A stretch of DNA of 64,000 nt from JBNJGB01 sp051747385 (GCA_051747385.1 JBNJGB010000004.1:196513-260512), one strand, 5' to 3'. Positions 8,412 through 27,989 are shown, counted from the stretch's first letter. The notes: generated from the letters alone by a model not told the origin. Numbers and translations are program-made.

Positions 8412-9041
8412 CTACTCGGGCGCGCGCCGCAGGATCACGTACCAGGCCCCGCTGCCGCCCAGGGCGCCGGGGGCGCTGACGGCGTCGGCGAGGTGCTCCC
8501 GGAGGTCCCGGCGGAGCCAGCGGGGGACCGCCTCGTGGAGGACGGCGCGATCCCGGGAGTGCAGGCCCTTGCCGCAGATCACCCGGACCACCTCGCGTCC
8601 CTCCTTGCGCCCGCGGCGGAGGAACGCCTCCAGAGCCTGTCGGGCCTCGTCCTCGCGCAGGCCGTGGAGGTCGAGCTCCAGCTCGTGGGCGAGCTCGCCC
8701 GCCTTCAGGCGTCGCCGCAGGGTCTGGTGGCTCCCGGTGGTGAGCTTCCGGCGGCGCCCCGGCCGGGTGGGGTCCTCCTCCGGGGCTGCCGGCGGGTCCC
8801 CCAGATCCTCCACGGCCGCCTCGAACAGGGCCGCGTCCTCCGCCACGCGGTGGCTCGGAGCGGAAGGGGGCGCAGCCGTGGCGTCCTCCTCGCGCGCGTG
8901 TTCCTCATCGGGGAGGCCCTCCACGCCCAGGCGCTCCAGCTCCGCCTCGAAGAGGTCGTCGTCCGACGGGGTGGCCCCCGCGTCGGGGCGGAGGCCCAGC
9001 CGTCGCATCGCGTCCTCGAACTCCTGCCCGTCGTCGCCCAT
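8412..9041 (-). CDS. Smr-domain protein
   Basis: A 209-residue protein with a C-terminal Smr (small MutS-related) nuclease-like domain, about residues 115-205. It shows the two family motifs: LELDLHGLREDEAR and VRVICGKGLHSR. Stand-alone Smr proteins are reported as structure-specific endonucleases, and some act on stalled-ribosome mRNAs; which applies here is unknown. The first 100 residues are acidic and low in complexity. The ATG at 9041 is chosen because the upstream in-frame extension (to 9260) would overlap proS and has poor composition. It is convergent with the zinc operon and divergent from proS. Confidence 0.85.
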   Translation of the reverse strand: MGDDGQEFEDAMRRLGLRPDAGATPSDDDLFEAELERLGVEGLPDEEHAREEDATAAPPSAPSHRVAEDAALFEAAVEDLGDPPAAPEEDPTRPGRRRKLTTGSHQTLRRRLKAGELAHELELDLHGLREDEARQALEAFLRRGRKEGREVVRVICGKGLHSRDRAVLHEAVPRWLRRDLREHLADAVSAPGALGGSGAWYVILRRAPE

Positions 9042-9144
9042 GACAGCCCCGGCCGCCTCTGGTAGTACACGCTCCCGTTCGCCCGCCCGAAGGCAGAACG
9101 CCGGCGCGGGCGGGACCCTTCCCGCGGAGGCCCGAGGATACGCC

Positions 9145-10853
<1,709 letters not shown>

Positions 10854-10857
<4 letters not shown>

Positions 10858-11552
10858 CCCCTGCCGATCGTCTGATCGTCGCCCTCGACCACCCGGAGGT
10901 CGAGCCGGCCCTCGCCCTGGCCGACCGCCTGTACGGCACCGTGCGCTGGCTGAAGGTCGGAATGACCCTCTTCTTCCGGGGCGGACGCCGGTTCGTCCGC
11001 GACCTGGACGAGCGGGGCTTCTCGGTCTTCGTCGACCTCAAGTGCCACGACATCCCCTACCAGGTGCAGGGCGCGGTCGCCGGCCTCGCGGATCTCGGCG
11101 CCGGGCTGGTGACCGTGCACACCGCGGGCGGCGAGGAGATGCTGCGCGCCGCTGTCCGGGCGGCTGACGGGACCGACACGCGGATCCTGGGCGTGACCGT
11201 GCTCACGAGCCTGGACCGTGCGGCGCTCCGGGAGACGGGCATCGACGAGACCCCGGGAGAGCTGGTCCGGCGTCGGACGTCGCTCGCGGTCCGCTGCGGC
11301 CTGGACGGCGTCGTCGCCTCGCCCCTGGAGGCCGGACTCGTGCGCGATCACGCCCCGCCCGGCCTGGAGATCGTGACCCCCGGCATCCGGCCCCGAGACG
11401 CCGCGGAGGACGACCAGCGGCGGGTCGCCACGCCGGAGGCCGCTCTGCACGCCGGCGCCACCCGCCTGGTGGTCGGGCGACCCATCACGCAGTCCGGCGA
11501 CCCCGTGGAAGCGGCGCGGGCGATCCTGGCGGAGATCGAGGCCGCCCCGTGA
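10854..11552 (+). CDS. pyrF: Orotidine 5'-phosphate decarboxylase
   Basis: Last step of UMP synthesis, OMP to UMP plus CO2. A 232-residue single-domain TIM barrel of the short bacterial type. The active-site signature is intact: FVDLKCHDIPYQV with the catalytic D-L-K-x-H-D set (about residues 60-66). The phosphate-binding end is IVTPGIRP and LVVGRPIT. It starts with the ATG that overlaps the proS stop and ends overlapping the rlmB GTG, so the three genes are probably co-translated. No other pyrimidine genes are nearby. Confidence 0.96.
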
Positions 11553-12295
11553 GTCGAATCTTCGGCCGGCGCGCGATCGAGGATCTCATGCGGACGGATC
11601 CCGGGGCCGTGGCCGGCCTCGTGGTGCCGCTCGGCGATCTCGGAGACGCCGAGCGCCGCCTCGTGGAGCACGCCCGGGATCTCGGGATCGAGATCCGCGA
11701 GGCCCCGGCGGACGAGCGACGACGCCGGTCGGGTGCCCGCGGAGGCGCACGCCTGGGCGCGGACGTGCGGGTCGCCGGCGACGTGGACCTGGACACGCTC
11801 CACGCGGAGCCCGGAGAGCCCTCCCTCGTCCTGGCCCTCGACGGGATCACCGATCCCCACAACCTCGGCGCGATCATGCGAACGGCCGCGGTCTACGGGG
11901 CCCGGGCCGTGGTGGTGGCGAAGGATCGCGCGGCTCCGCTGAACGACGCCGCGGTGCGCGCGTCGGCCGGGGGCGTGGCCCACGTGCCCCTGGTCCGGGT
12001 CGTGAACCTGGCGCGGGCGCTCCGGACCCTGGCCGATCGGGGCTACTGGGTCATGGGCACGCGCCTGGAGGAGGGGCAGCCCCTCTGGGAGGCCGATCTC
12101 ACCGGGCCGATCGTCCTCGTCCTCGGTGCGGAGGGGCGCGGGCTGCGACCCGGGGTCGCCAAGGCGTGCGACCTGGCGATCCACCTCCCGACGCCGGGGC
12201 CGGTGCAGTCGCTGAACGTGAGCGTCTTCGCGGGCGTCGCCTGCGCCGAGGTCGCCCGGCAGCGCCGCGAGGTCGCTGCGAAGTCCACTCAGTAG
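11549..12295 (+). CDS. rlmB: TrmH-family RNA 2'-O-methyltransferase, RlmB-like
   Basis: SPOUT methyltransferase of the TrmH/RlmB family, 248 residues; RlmB makes Gm2251 in 23S rRNA. An N-terminal substrate-binding domain (IFGRRAIEDLM) precedes the knotted catalytic domain with motif 1 NLGAIMRTA (Asn-Arg), motif 2 LVLGAEGRGLRP and motif 3 VQSLNVSVFAGV. Motif 3 has Gln where many members have Glu before SLN. The start GTG overlaps the pyrF stop. A TrmH relative acting on other RNA cannot be excluded, but length and domain order favour RlmB. Confidence 0.88.
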   Translation: MSRIFGRRAIEDLMRTDPGAVAGLVVPLGDLGDAERRLVEHARDLGIEIREAPADERRRRSGARGGARLGADVRVAGDVDLDTLHAEPGEPSLVLALDGITDPHNLGAIMRTAAVYGARAVVVAKDRAAPLNDAAVRASAGGVAHVPLVRVVNLARALRTLADRGYWVMGTRLEEGQPLWEADLTGPIVLVLGAEGRGLRPGVAKACDLAIHLPTPGPVQSLNVSVFAGVACAEVARQRREVAAKSTQ

Positions 12296-12371
12296 CCGGG
12301 ACGGAATGGCCCCTCCGAGGCCGGCGCGCGAGCGGCGTCCGGACACTCCCGAGAGGCCGCGAAATCGTCGG

Positions 12372-12400
12372 TTGACAGCCCCAGAGACGTCTCGTATAAG
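12372..12400 (+). promoter_or_regulatory. Promoter of the tRNA-tuf cluster
   Basis: TTGACA at 12372-12377 and TATAAG at 12395-12400 with an ideal 17-bp spacer, about 60 bases before the first tRNA. Near-consensus sigma-70-type promoter; it should drive the four tRNAs and probably tuf. Confidence 0.85.
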
Positions 12401-12460
12401 GCGACACCCCTCGCGCGGGGGTCCCGGACAGGGCAGCTCCTGCCGGGCATTCTACCCTGG

Positions 12461-12533
12461 GCTGACGTAGCTCAACTGGTAGAGCAGCTGATTTGTAATC
12501 AGCAGGTTGCGGGTTCGAGTCCCACCGTCAGCT
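12461..12533 (+). tRNA. tRNA-Thr (anticodon TGT)
   Basis: Seven-base acceptor stem GCTGACG/CGTCAGC, anticodon stem GCTGA/TCAGC with loop TTTGTAA (TGT), and T-loop TTCGAGT. The CCA end is not encoded: the bases after the discriminator T read CCG. First of the Thr-Tyr-Gly-Thr set that also precedes tufB in enterobacteria. Confidence 0.96.
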
Positions 12534-12588
12534 CCGTAGCCGCACGCTCTTTAAAAGGTCCACGTCCACCCACCTGGACCCCTCTCGT

Positions 12589-12674
<86 letters not shown>

Positions 12675-12703
12675 GGCGCTCCAGCGATCCGGGGCCGGCT
12701 CTC

Positions 12704-12778
12704 GCGGGAATAGCTCAGGGGTAGAGCATCAGCCTTCCAAGCTGAGGGTCGCGAGTTCGAATCTCGTTTCCCGCTCCA
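12704..12778 (+). tRNA. tRNA-Gly (anticodon TCC)
   Basis: Acceptor stem GCGGGAA/TTCCCGC, anticodon stem TCAGC/GCTGA with loop CTTCCAA (TCC), T-loop TTCGAAT, and an encoded CCA. Confidence 0.96.
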
Positions 12779-12825
12779 AAGGGCCCCGAGCCCGCATCCG
12801 GTCCCGGGTCGCTGCGTGCGCACAC

Positions 12826-12900
12826 GCCTGCGTAGCTCAGGGGTAGAGCACTTCCTTGGTAAGGAAGAGGCCACGGGTTCAAATCCCGTCGCAGGCTCCA
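12826..12900 (+). tRNA. tRNA-Thr (anticodon GGT)
   Basis: Acceptor stem GCCTGCG/CGCAGGC, anticodon stem CTTCC/GGAAG with loop TTGGTAA (GGT), T-loop TTCAAAT, and an encoded CCA. Last tRNA before tuf; the 161 bases between them show no further gene. Confidence 0.96.
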
Positions 12901-13061
12901 TTCCACAGCCGCCTCCCGTCGACGGGGGCAAACAACCGAAGCGGGTCCGGAGACAGCAAGCTCGGCGCCGTGGGTGAAGGCGGCGGACCACGGACTCCAA
13001 CTCGAGCCGCCGACACGCCCCGAACCGGTGGGTGCGGCGAGTCCCCACAAGGAGACATGAG

Positions 13062-14258
<1,197 letters not shown>

Positions 14259-14280
14259 CGACTCGGTCATGGACCGACAG

Positions 14281-14313
14281 GTGGAGGGAGGCGGACGGCC
14301 CGCCTCCCTCCAC
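14281..14313 (+). promoter_or_regulatory. Strong hairpin between tuf and rpmG
   Basis: Perfect 13-bp stem (GTGGAGGGAGGCG / CGCCTCCCTCCAC) around a 7-base loop, 22 bases after the tuf stop and 23 before rpmG. There is no T-tract, so a processing or mRNA-stabilising structure or partial terminator is more likely than a full stop signal. Confidence 0.5.
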
Positions 14314-14335
14314 GTGCTTCTGAGGAGCATCGAAC

Positions 14336-14515
14336 ATGGCGAAGAAGGGCAACCGGGTCATCGTGACGCTCGAGTGCACCGAGGCGCGTCCCGCCGGCGA
14401 GACGCCGAGCCGGTACACGACGACCAAGAACAAGAAGAACCACCCGAAGCGGATCGAGCTCCGGAAGTACAACCCGTTCCTCCGGCGCCACACGATCCAC
14501 CGGGAGATCAAGTAG
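14336..14515 (+). CDS. rpmG: 50S ribosomal protein L33 (zinc-free form)
   Basis: A 59-residue large-subunit protein. L33 pattern: KGNRVIVTLECTEAR, YTTTKNKKNHPKRIELRKYNPFLRRHT. It has a single cysteine and lacks the two CxxC pairs of zinc-binding L33, so it is the C-minus type. ATG 14336 follows GAGGAG. Position between tuf and tRNA-Trp/secE is the conserved one. Confidence 0.96.
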   Translation: MAKKGNRVIVTLECTEARPAGETPSRYTTTKNKKNHPKRIELRKYNPFLRRHTIHREIK

Positions 14516-14522
14516 GTCCACG

Positions 14523-14542
14523 GCCGCCCCTTCGGGGGCGGC
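14523..14542 (+). terminator. Probable terminator hairpin after rpmG
   Basis: 8-bp stem GCCGCCCC/GGGGCGGC closed by a TTCG tetraloop, starting 7 bases after the rpmG stop. A C(UUCG)G loop gives an unusually stable RNA hairpin. There is no T-run. A new promoter follows downstream, which supports a termination role. Confidence 0.5.
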
Positions 14543-14599
14543 TCGCCGGTCCGATCAGCCCGATACTTCGAGGACGGGCGCGGCTGGCACGGTGAGTGC

Positions 14600-14629
14600 T
14601 TGACACTCTGCGAGGGCCGCTCGTATGGT
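14600..14629 (+). promoter_or_regulatory. Promoter for tRNA-Trp, secE and nusG
   Basis: TTGACA at 14600-14605 and TATGGT at 14624-14629, 18-bp spacer, about 50 bases before tRNA-Trp. Confidence 0.75.
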
Positions 14630-14681
14630 CCCCGCCCCGCTGGCAGGCCCCTTTTTCGGAGGGAGTGCCGGCTTCATCTGT

Positions 14682-14758
14682 AGGCCAGTAGCTCCAATTG
14701 GTAGAGCATCGGACTCCAAATCCGGCGGTTGCAGGTTCGAATCCTGCCTGGCCTGCCA
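14682..14758 (+). tRNA. tRNA-Trp (anticodon CCA)
   Basis: Acceptor stem AGGCCAG/CTGGCCT, anticodon stem CGGA/TCCG with loop CTCCAAA (CCA), T-loop TTCGAAT, and an encoded CCA. Conserved position just before secE. Confidence 0.96.
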
Positions 14759-14868
14759 ACCACCATCCCAAAGGATGTCATCCCCCCGGCGGCGCGTCCT
14801 CGGGCTGACCCCCGTCCCGCCGTGACCGTCGACGCGGGCATCCGAAGAGTACAGGGCACGGCTACAAG

Positions 14869-15252
14869 ATGGGTGTCGCGCGCTACGTCAACATGGCCTT
14901 CGTCGCGGTCGGCCTACTCGCCTGGGTCATCTCGGCGGAGTTCTTCACGTGGTTGTTCGGGCTCGTGGGCCCGGGCATCAACCGGCCCCTGATCGGGGTC
15001 AACTTCCGCGTGGCGGACCTGTCAGGGCTGGTGGTCGCCATCGTCCTGACCGTCTACCTGAGACGCCACGAGCGCGTCTCCACCTTCTCGATGGAGGTCG
15101 GCAACGAGCTGGCGAAGGTGACCTGGCCGAGCTGGTCCGAGACGCGGCTGTCGACGATCGTGGTGATCGTGGTGACGTTCATCATCGCCATGATCCTCGG
15201 ACTGTTCGACTACGTGTGGGCCTTCCTCTCGGGGCTCGTCTACGAGGTCTGA
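14869..15252 (+). CDS. secE: Preprotein translocase subunit SecE
   Basis: Small essential subunit of the SecYEG channel, 127 residues. It has three hydrophobic segments (about 8-30, 47-63, 98-122), the longer E. coli-like form. The conserved cytosolic amphipathic piece is EVGNELAKVTWPSWSET (about 76-92), directly before the essential last helix. ATG 14869 (MGVARYVNM). The preceding spacer has no strong Shine-Dalgarno sequence. It leads into nusG as in most bacteria. Confidence 0.95.
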   Translation: MGVARYVNMAFVAVGLLAWVISAEFFTWLFGLVGPGINRPLIGVNFRVADLSGLVVAIVLTVYLRRHERVSTFSMEVGNELAKVTWPSWSETRLSTIVVIVVTFIIAMILGLFDYVWAFLSGLVYEV

Positions 15253-15309
15253 GGCGAGCCGCCCCGGTCCGACGGTCCAGGGTCTTCGAAGCGACAGAGG
15301 TGAACCCAG

Positions 15310-15840
<531 letters not shown>

Positions 15841-15860
15841 CCGAGCCCAGGGTCGACCGC

Positions 15861-15884
15861 GTGGGCCCCGGTTCGGGGCCTCAC
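15861..15884 (+). promoter_or_regulatory. Hairpin between nusG and rplK
   Basis: GGCCCCG/CGGGGCC stem with a GTT loop, extendable by a few more pairs, 21 bases before the rplK start. It may be a processing site or a translational control structure for the L11 operon. Evidence is the fold only. Confidence 0.35.
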
Positions 15885-15904
15885 GGACCAAGGAGAGAGT
15901 CGCG

Positions 15905-16327
15905 ATGGCCAAGAAGGTTGCTGGCTACATCAAGCTGCAGGTGCCCGCGGGCGCGGCGAACCCCTCGCCGCCGGTCGGCCCGGCCCTGGGTCAGCACGGC
16001 GTGAACATCATGCAGTTCTGCAAGGAGTTCAACGCCCGCACCCAGGACGACAAGGGGATGATCATCCCGGTGGAGATCACGGTCTTCGCCGATCGATCCT
16101 TCACCTTCATCACCAAGACGCCGCCGGCCGCGATCCTTCTGAAGAAGGCCGCGGGCATCAAGAGCGGCTCCGGCGTCCCCAACCGGGACAAGGTCGGCAA
16201 GGTGACGTGGGACCAGGTCAAGGAGATCGCCGAGATCAAGTTCCCCGACCTGTACGCCAACGACATGGACGCCGCCATGCGCACCGTAGCCGGCACGGCG
16301 CGGAGCATGGGCATCGACGTCAGGTAG
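15905..16327 (+). CDS. rplK: 50S ribosomal protein L11
   Basis: 140 residues. Binds the GTPase-associated centre of 23S rRNA; the target region of thiostrepton. N-terminal signature GYIKLQVPAGAANPSPPVGPALGQ and a C-terminal RNA-binding domain with AAGIKSGSG and GTARSMGIDV. ATG preceded by AAGGAGAG. First gene of the L11-L1 pair. Confidence 0.98.
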   Translation: MAKKVAGYIKLQVPAGAANPSPPVGPALGQHGVNIMQFCKEFNARTQDDKGMIIPVEITVFADRSFTFITKTPPAAILLKKAAGIKSGSGVPNRDKVGKVTWDQVKEIAEIKFPDLYANDMDAAMRTVAGTARSMGIDVR

Positions 16328-16415
16328 GAATTCCCCCGGCGTCGGCCTTCCGGGGCGGCGCCGCACACGCGGCAGGAGGGGCCACGTCCCGCACGCACTG
16401 CCGAGGAGAGAGCCC

Positions 16416-17138
16416 ATGAGACAGCGCGGAAAGAAGTACCGCGAGGCAGCCGGGAAGGTCGACCGCGAGGCGCGGTACGACCTGGACGACGCAGCCAAGC
16501 TGGTGAAGGAGACCTCCTACGCCAGCTTCGACGCCACCGTCGATCTCGCCGTCCGCCTCGGCGTCAACCCGCGGCACGCCGACCAGATGGTCCGCGGCGC
16601 CGTGGTGCTCCCGCACGGCACCGGCAAGGAGGTGCGCGTCATCGTGTTCGCCAAGGGCGACAAGGTGGCGGAGGCCGAGGAGGCCGGCGCCGACGAGGTC
16701 GGCGGCGAGGACCTCGTCGAGCGCATCAAGGGCGGCTGGATGGACTTCGACAAGGCCATCGCCACCCCGGACATGATGGGCCAGGTCGGCAAGATCGGCC
16801 GCATCCTGGGCCCCCGGGGCCTGATGCCGAACCCGAAGAGCGGCTCGGTCACCTTCGAGGTGGGCCAGGCCGTCAGCGACGCGAAGGCCGGCAAGGTCGA
16901 CTTCCGCGTCGAGAAGGCCGGCATCATCCACGCGGGCATCGGCAAGGTGTCGTTCTCCGCGGACCAGATCGCCGACAACGCCCGCGCGCTCGTGGATCGG
17001 CTCGTGAAGATGCGGCCGTCCAGCGCCAAGGGCACCTACGTACGAACCATCACGCTGTCGTCCACGATGGGCCCCAGCGTCAAGGTCAACCCGGTCTCCC
17101 TGTCGTCCGTCGCGGCGGTGCGGCAGGAGACCGGTTGA
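16416..17138 (+). CDS. rplA: 50S ribosomal protein L1
   Basis: 240 residues. L1-stalk protein and, in many bacteria, the translational repressor of the rplKA mRNA. Landmarks: GKKYREAAGKVD, VNPRHADQMVRGAVVLPHGTGK, LGPRGLMPNPKSGSVT and a C-terminal GPSVKVNP. ATG preceded by GAGGAGAG. The 88-base gap from rplK is a plausible site for L1 control, though I did not identify its fold. Confidence 0.97.
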   Translation: MRQRGKKYREAAGKVDREARYDLDDAAKLVKETSYASFDATVDLAVRLGVNPRHADQMVRGAVVLPHGTGKEVRVIVFAKGDKVAEAEEAGADEVGGEDLVERIKGGWMDFDKAIATPDMMGQVGKIGRILGPRGLMPNPKSGSVTFEVGQAVSDAKAGKVDFRVEKAGIIHAGIGKVSFSADQIADNARALVDRLVKMRPSSAKGTYVRTITLSSTMGPSVKVNPVSLSSVAAVRQETG

Positions 17139-17352
17139 GCGGGCGGAGCGACCCCCGGTCGCTTCGCCGTCACCGGTGGGGTTCGCCCCGCCACACAACG
17201 ACGGAGTACGCTCCGTTTCATTGTAGCGCGTGCCAGGTCCATCCGGTCGCTGGCCGTCGGAGAAGTCGGAGGGCGAGGCCCTTTATTCCAGTGGTCGCTG
17301 GATCCGGCGGAGGCGGTGAGCGGAGGATTCGGACCCCGATTCCCTGGCTCGT

Positions 17353-17390
17353 TCGCCAAGACAGGGAGAGCCCCTCTCCCCGGTTGGCGA
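17353..17390 (+). promoter_or_regulatory. L10 leader (L10/L12 autoregulatory RNA)
   Basis: Two stacked perfect helices: outer TCGCCAA/TTGGCGA (7 bp) and inner GGGAGAG/CTCTCCC (7 bp, CCC loop), separated by an internal loop GACA opposite CGG. The CCAAGACAGGG segment resembles the conserved AGACAG motif of bacterial L10 leaders, which bind the L10(L12)4 complex and repress rplJL. Location before rplJ fits. Structure is seen directly; function is by family knowledge. Confidence 0.7.
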
Positions 17391-17425
17391 CGCGGACCGC
17401 GACCCGGCACGGAACCGACCCCGAA

Positions 17426-17443
17426 GGACACCCTCGGGTGTCC
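17426..17443 (+). promoter_or_regulatory. Hairpin abutting the rplJ ribosome-binding site
   Basis: Perfect 7-bp stem GGACACC/GGTGTCC with loop CTCG, ending one base before the AGGAGG Shine-Dalgarno of rplJ. It probably presents or occludes the site as the downstream part of the L10 leader switch. Confidence 0.5.
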
Positions 17444-17454
17444 CAGGAGGCAGG

Positions 17455-17982
17455 ATGAACCGTCAGGAGAAGAGCCAGCAGGTCGATGAGCTGCGGGACC
17501 TCTTCGACGGTGCCCAGCTTGCGATTCTGACGCATTACGCCGGTCTCGACGTGCCCAGCATGGTCGAGCTCCGGTCGGAGCTGCGGAAGAACCAGGCCGG
17601 CTACCGGGTCGTGAAGAACACGCTCGCCAGATGGGCGACGGCCGACACCGAGCTGGAGGTGCTCCACGAGCACTTCGAAGGCCCGGTGGGTGTCGTGGTG
17701 GCCAAGGAGGACGCGGCGGCGGCGGCAAAGGTCGTCACCGAGTTCGCCAAGGCCCACCCGGCGCTGGAGATCAAGGCCGGCGTCCTCACGGGGGGGAAGG
17801 TGCTCGATGCCGAAGGCATCCAGCAGCTCGCCAGGCTCCCGGGCAAGGACGAGCTGAGGGCCCAGCTGTTGAGCACGCTCAACGGTGTGGCCTCCAACCT
17901 CGTCCGCGTGCTCTCCGCCCCCGGTCGCGATCTCGTCGGCGTCCTCGAGGCGCGGCGTCGCGAGCTGGCCGGCGAAGGCTGA
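17455..17982 (+). CDS. rplJ: 50S ribosomal protein L10
   Basis: 175 residues. Base of the L7/L12 stalk and autoregulator of this operon. N-terminal rRNA-binding domain (QVDELRDLFDGAQLAILTHYAGL, ELRKNQAGYRVVKNTLARWA) and a C-terminal alpha helix (about 140-175) that holds L12 dimers. AGGAGG lies 4 bases before the ATG. Followed 75 bases later by rplL. Confidence 0.97.
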   Translation: MNRQEKSQQVDELRDLFDGAQLAILTHYAGLDVPSMVELRSELRKNQAGYRVVKNTLARWATADTELEVLHEHFEGPVGVVVAKEDAAAAAKVVTEFAKAHPALEIKAGVLTGGKVLDAEGIQQLARLPGKDELRAQLLSTLNGVASNLVRVLSAPGRDLVGVLEARRRELAGEG

Positions 17983-18057
17983 GCGACCGCTCGAAGACAC
18001 CGCTCGACCACGGAATCAACTCGATACGGCCCGACGGGCCAACCAGGAGAATCGGAA

Positions 18058-18441
18058 ATGGCAGATCTCACGATCGATCAGGTGAAGGAGTTTCTCGGTG
18101 GCCTCACGGTCCTGGAGCTTGCGGACCTCGTGAAGCAGCTGGAGGATGAGTGGGGCGTGTCCGCTCAGGCCCCCGTGGCCGTCGCCGCCGGCGCGGCCCC
18201 GGCCGAGGGCGGCGCCGCCGAGGAGGAGCAGACCGAGTTCGACGTGATCCTCACGTCGGCGGGCGACAAGAAGATCCAGGTCATCAAGGCGGTCCGCGAG
18301 ATCACCGGCCTGGGCCTCAAGGACGCCAAGGCCCTCGTCGACGAGACCGGCAAGCCCATCAAGGAGGCTGCCTCCAAGGAGGAGGCCGAGGAGATCAAGG
18401 AGAAGATCGAGGGGGCCGGAGGCTCCGTCGAGCTCAAGTAG
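18058..18441 (+). CDS. rplL: 50S ribosomal protein L7/L12
   Basis: 127 residues. Stalk protein recruiting translational GTPases. N-terminal dimerisation domain (TIDQVKEFLGGLTVLELADLV), an Ala/Glu hinge (about 40-58), and a C-terminal factor-binding domain (FDVILTSAGDKKIQVIKAVRE, GLGLKDAKALVDE, KPIKEAASKEEAEEIK). ATG preceded by AGGAGAAT. Confidence 0.98.
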   Translation: MADLTIDQVKEFLGGLTVLELADLVKQLEDEWGVSAQAPVAVAAGAAPAEGGAAEEEQTEFDVILTSAGDKKIQVIKAVREITGLGLKDAKALVDETGKPIKEAASKEEAEEIKEKIEGAGGSVELK

Positions 18442-18455
18442 CGACACGCGTGCCT

Positions 18456-18488
18456 GCAGCCGGGGGGTCTCCGCGACCTCCCGGCTGC
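18456..18488 (+). terminator. rplL-rpoB intercistronic hairpin (attenuator/processing site)
   Basis: Long stem GCAGCCGGG/CCCGGCTGC, continued by GGTC/GACC after a one-base bulge on each side, 15 bases after the rplL stop in a 236-base gap. The matching spot in E. coli carries a partial terminator and RNase III site that set the rplL:rpoB ratio. There is no T-tract here. The rest of the gap shows no gene. Confidence 0.6.
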
Positions 18489-18677
18489 GGCCGTGCTCGG
18501 GACCGGCTCTGCCGGCCCGCCGGACGGGGGACCCGGACTCCCGCTTCGGACAGAGAGAAGGTCTCGGTGGCTTCGGCCACCGGCGTCGTCCCGGCGGCGC
18601 GAATCCGGGGATAGCGGGGGCGCCGCCCCCTCCGGGCTGACCAGCCCGCCGAACCCTCCCATCGGCAAGGAGCAACC

Positions 18678-22793
<4,116 letters not shown>

Positions 22794-22806
22794 GAGAGGA
22801 TCCCCC

Positions 22807-26937
<4,131 letters not shown>

Positions 26938-26945
26938 AGTAGCCC

Positions 26946-26965
26946 GGGGGCGCTCCGACGCCCCC
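26946..26965 (+). terminator. Hairpin at the end of rpoBC
   Basis: 7-bp GGGGGCG/CGCCCCC stem with a 6-base loop, 9 bases after the rpoC stop. There is no T-run, so it may need Rho or only partly terminate. A fresh promoter follows within 20 bases. Confidence 0.45.
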
Positions 26966-26977
26966 GACACATCCCCC

Positions 26978-27005
26978 TTGACTTGTCCGGGCGCACTCCT
27001 AGAAT
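26978..27005 (+). promoter_or_regulatory. Promoter of rpsL-rpsG
   Basis: TTGACT at 26978-26983 and TAGAAT at 27000-27005 with a 16-bp spacer, about 50 bases before rpsL. Confidence 0.75.
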
Positions 27006-27056
27006 GCGCCTCCCCCTGCCGCAGGGGCCCAGACCACGAGGACGAACGGGTACACC

Positions 27057-27428
27057 ATGCCTACCATCAATCAGCTGGTCCGCACGGGGCGGAAGAAGCA
27101 GAAGAAGAAGGTCTCCGCGCCGGCGCTCCAGAAGTGCCCGCAGAAGCGCGGGGTGTGCGTTCGCGTGTACACCTCGACGCCGAAGAAGCCGAACTCGGCG
27201 CTCCGGAAGATCGCCCGTGTGCGTCTGACGAACGGGATGGAGGTCACCTCCTACATCCCGGGCGAGGGCCACAACCTGCAGGAGCACTCTCTGGTGCTCA
27301 TTCGCGGCGGCCGTGTGAAGGACCTTCCGGGAGTCCGCTATCACATCATCCGCGGCACCCTGGACGCCACCGGCGTCGCGAACCGGAAGCGCGGTCGATC
27401 CAAGTACGGTACCAAGCGCGGCAAGTAG
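27057..27428 (+). CDS. rpsL: 30S ribosomal protein S12
   Basis: 123 residues. Decoding-centre protein. PTINQLVRTGRKKQ, TPKKPNSALRKIARVRLTNG, GEGHNLQEHSLVLIRGGRVKDLPG. The residues where streptomycin resistance arises (Lys in KKPNSALRK and VKDLPG) are the sensitive type. Starts the shortened str operon. Confidence 0.98.
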   Translation: MPTINQLVRTGRKKQKKKVSAPALQKCPQKRGVCVRVYTSTPKKPNSALRKIARVRLTNGMEVTSYIPGEGHNLQEHSLVLIRGGRVKDLPGVRYHIIRGTLDATGVANRKRGRSKYGTKRGK

Positions 27429-27471
27429 CCAACCCCGAGCGGCGAGACCGTCCGGTCACACGGAGCAGACC

Positions 27472-27942
27472 ATGCCGAGGAAGCGAGAGATTGCGAAGCG
27501 CTACATCGACCCGGATCCCCGGCACGGGGATACGTTGGTGGCGAAGCTCATCAACATCCTCATGTACGACGGGAAGAAGCAGGTCGCGGAGCGCATCCTC
27601 TACGGCGCGTTCGACCAGATCGGTGACAAGACCGGCGACGAGCCGGTCCGGGTCTTCAAGAAGGCCGTCGACAACGTGAAGCCCCAGCTCGAGGTCAAGT
27701 CGCGCCGGGTGGGGGGCTCGAACTACCAGGTGCCCATCGAGGTCCGCCCGGAGCGCCGCACGGCCCTGGCGCTACGCTGGATCGTCGACTTCGCCAGGAA
27801 CCGCAGCGAGAAGTCCATGGTGGATCGGCTCGCCAACGAGGTGCTCGACGCCTCGAACAACCGCGGCTCCGCGGTGAAGAAGAAGGAAGACACGCACCGC
27901 ATGGCGGACGCGAACAAGGCGTTCGCGCACTACCGCTGGTAG
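27472..27942 (+). CDS. rpsG: 30S ribosomal protein S7
   Basis: 156 residues. Primary 16S-binding protein that nucleates the 30S head. REIAKRYIDPDPRHGDTLVAKL, KPQLEVKSRRVGGSNYQVP, RRTALALRWIVDFAR. Lies 43 bases after rpsL and ends at a strong intrinsic terminator, so the following EF-G gene is a separate unit, unlike the usual rpsG-fusA read-through. Confidence 0.98.
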   Translation: MPRKREIAKRYIDPDPRHGDTLVAKLINILMYDGKKQVAERILYGAFDQIGDKTGDEPVRVFKKAVDNVKPQLEVKSRRVGGSNYQVPIEVRPERRTALALRWIVDFARNRSEKSMVDRLANEVLDASNNRGSAVKKKEDTHRMADANKAFAHYRW

Positions 27943-27989
27943 CGAGCGACGCATAGACGGTGACCGCCCGGGGGTGGTCCGTCTACGAG

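Larger units (their letters stand above)
17139..17454 (+). other. rplA-rplJ intergenic leader (316 bases, no gene)
   Basis: Non-coding. Contains an ACGGAG/CTCCGT hairpin with a TACG loop (17201-17216) followed by a weak T-rich stretch, which could end rplKA transcription. It also holds the L10-binding leader and a second hairpin next to the ribosome-binding site (listed separately). A promoter for rplJ is expected here but I could not fix one. Confidence 0.6.

Noticed and set aside
17135..17458. 107-codon ORF in the rplA-rplJ leader
   Set aside because: No family features and it overlaps the L10 leader structure; better read as non-coding.
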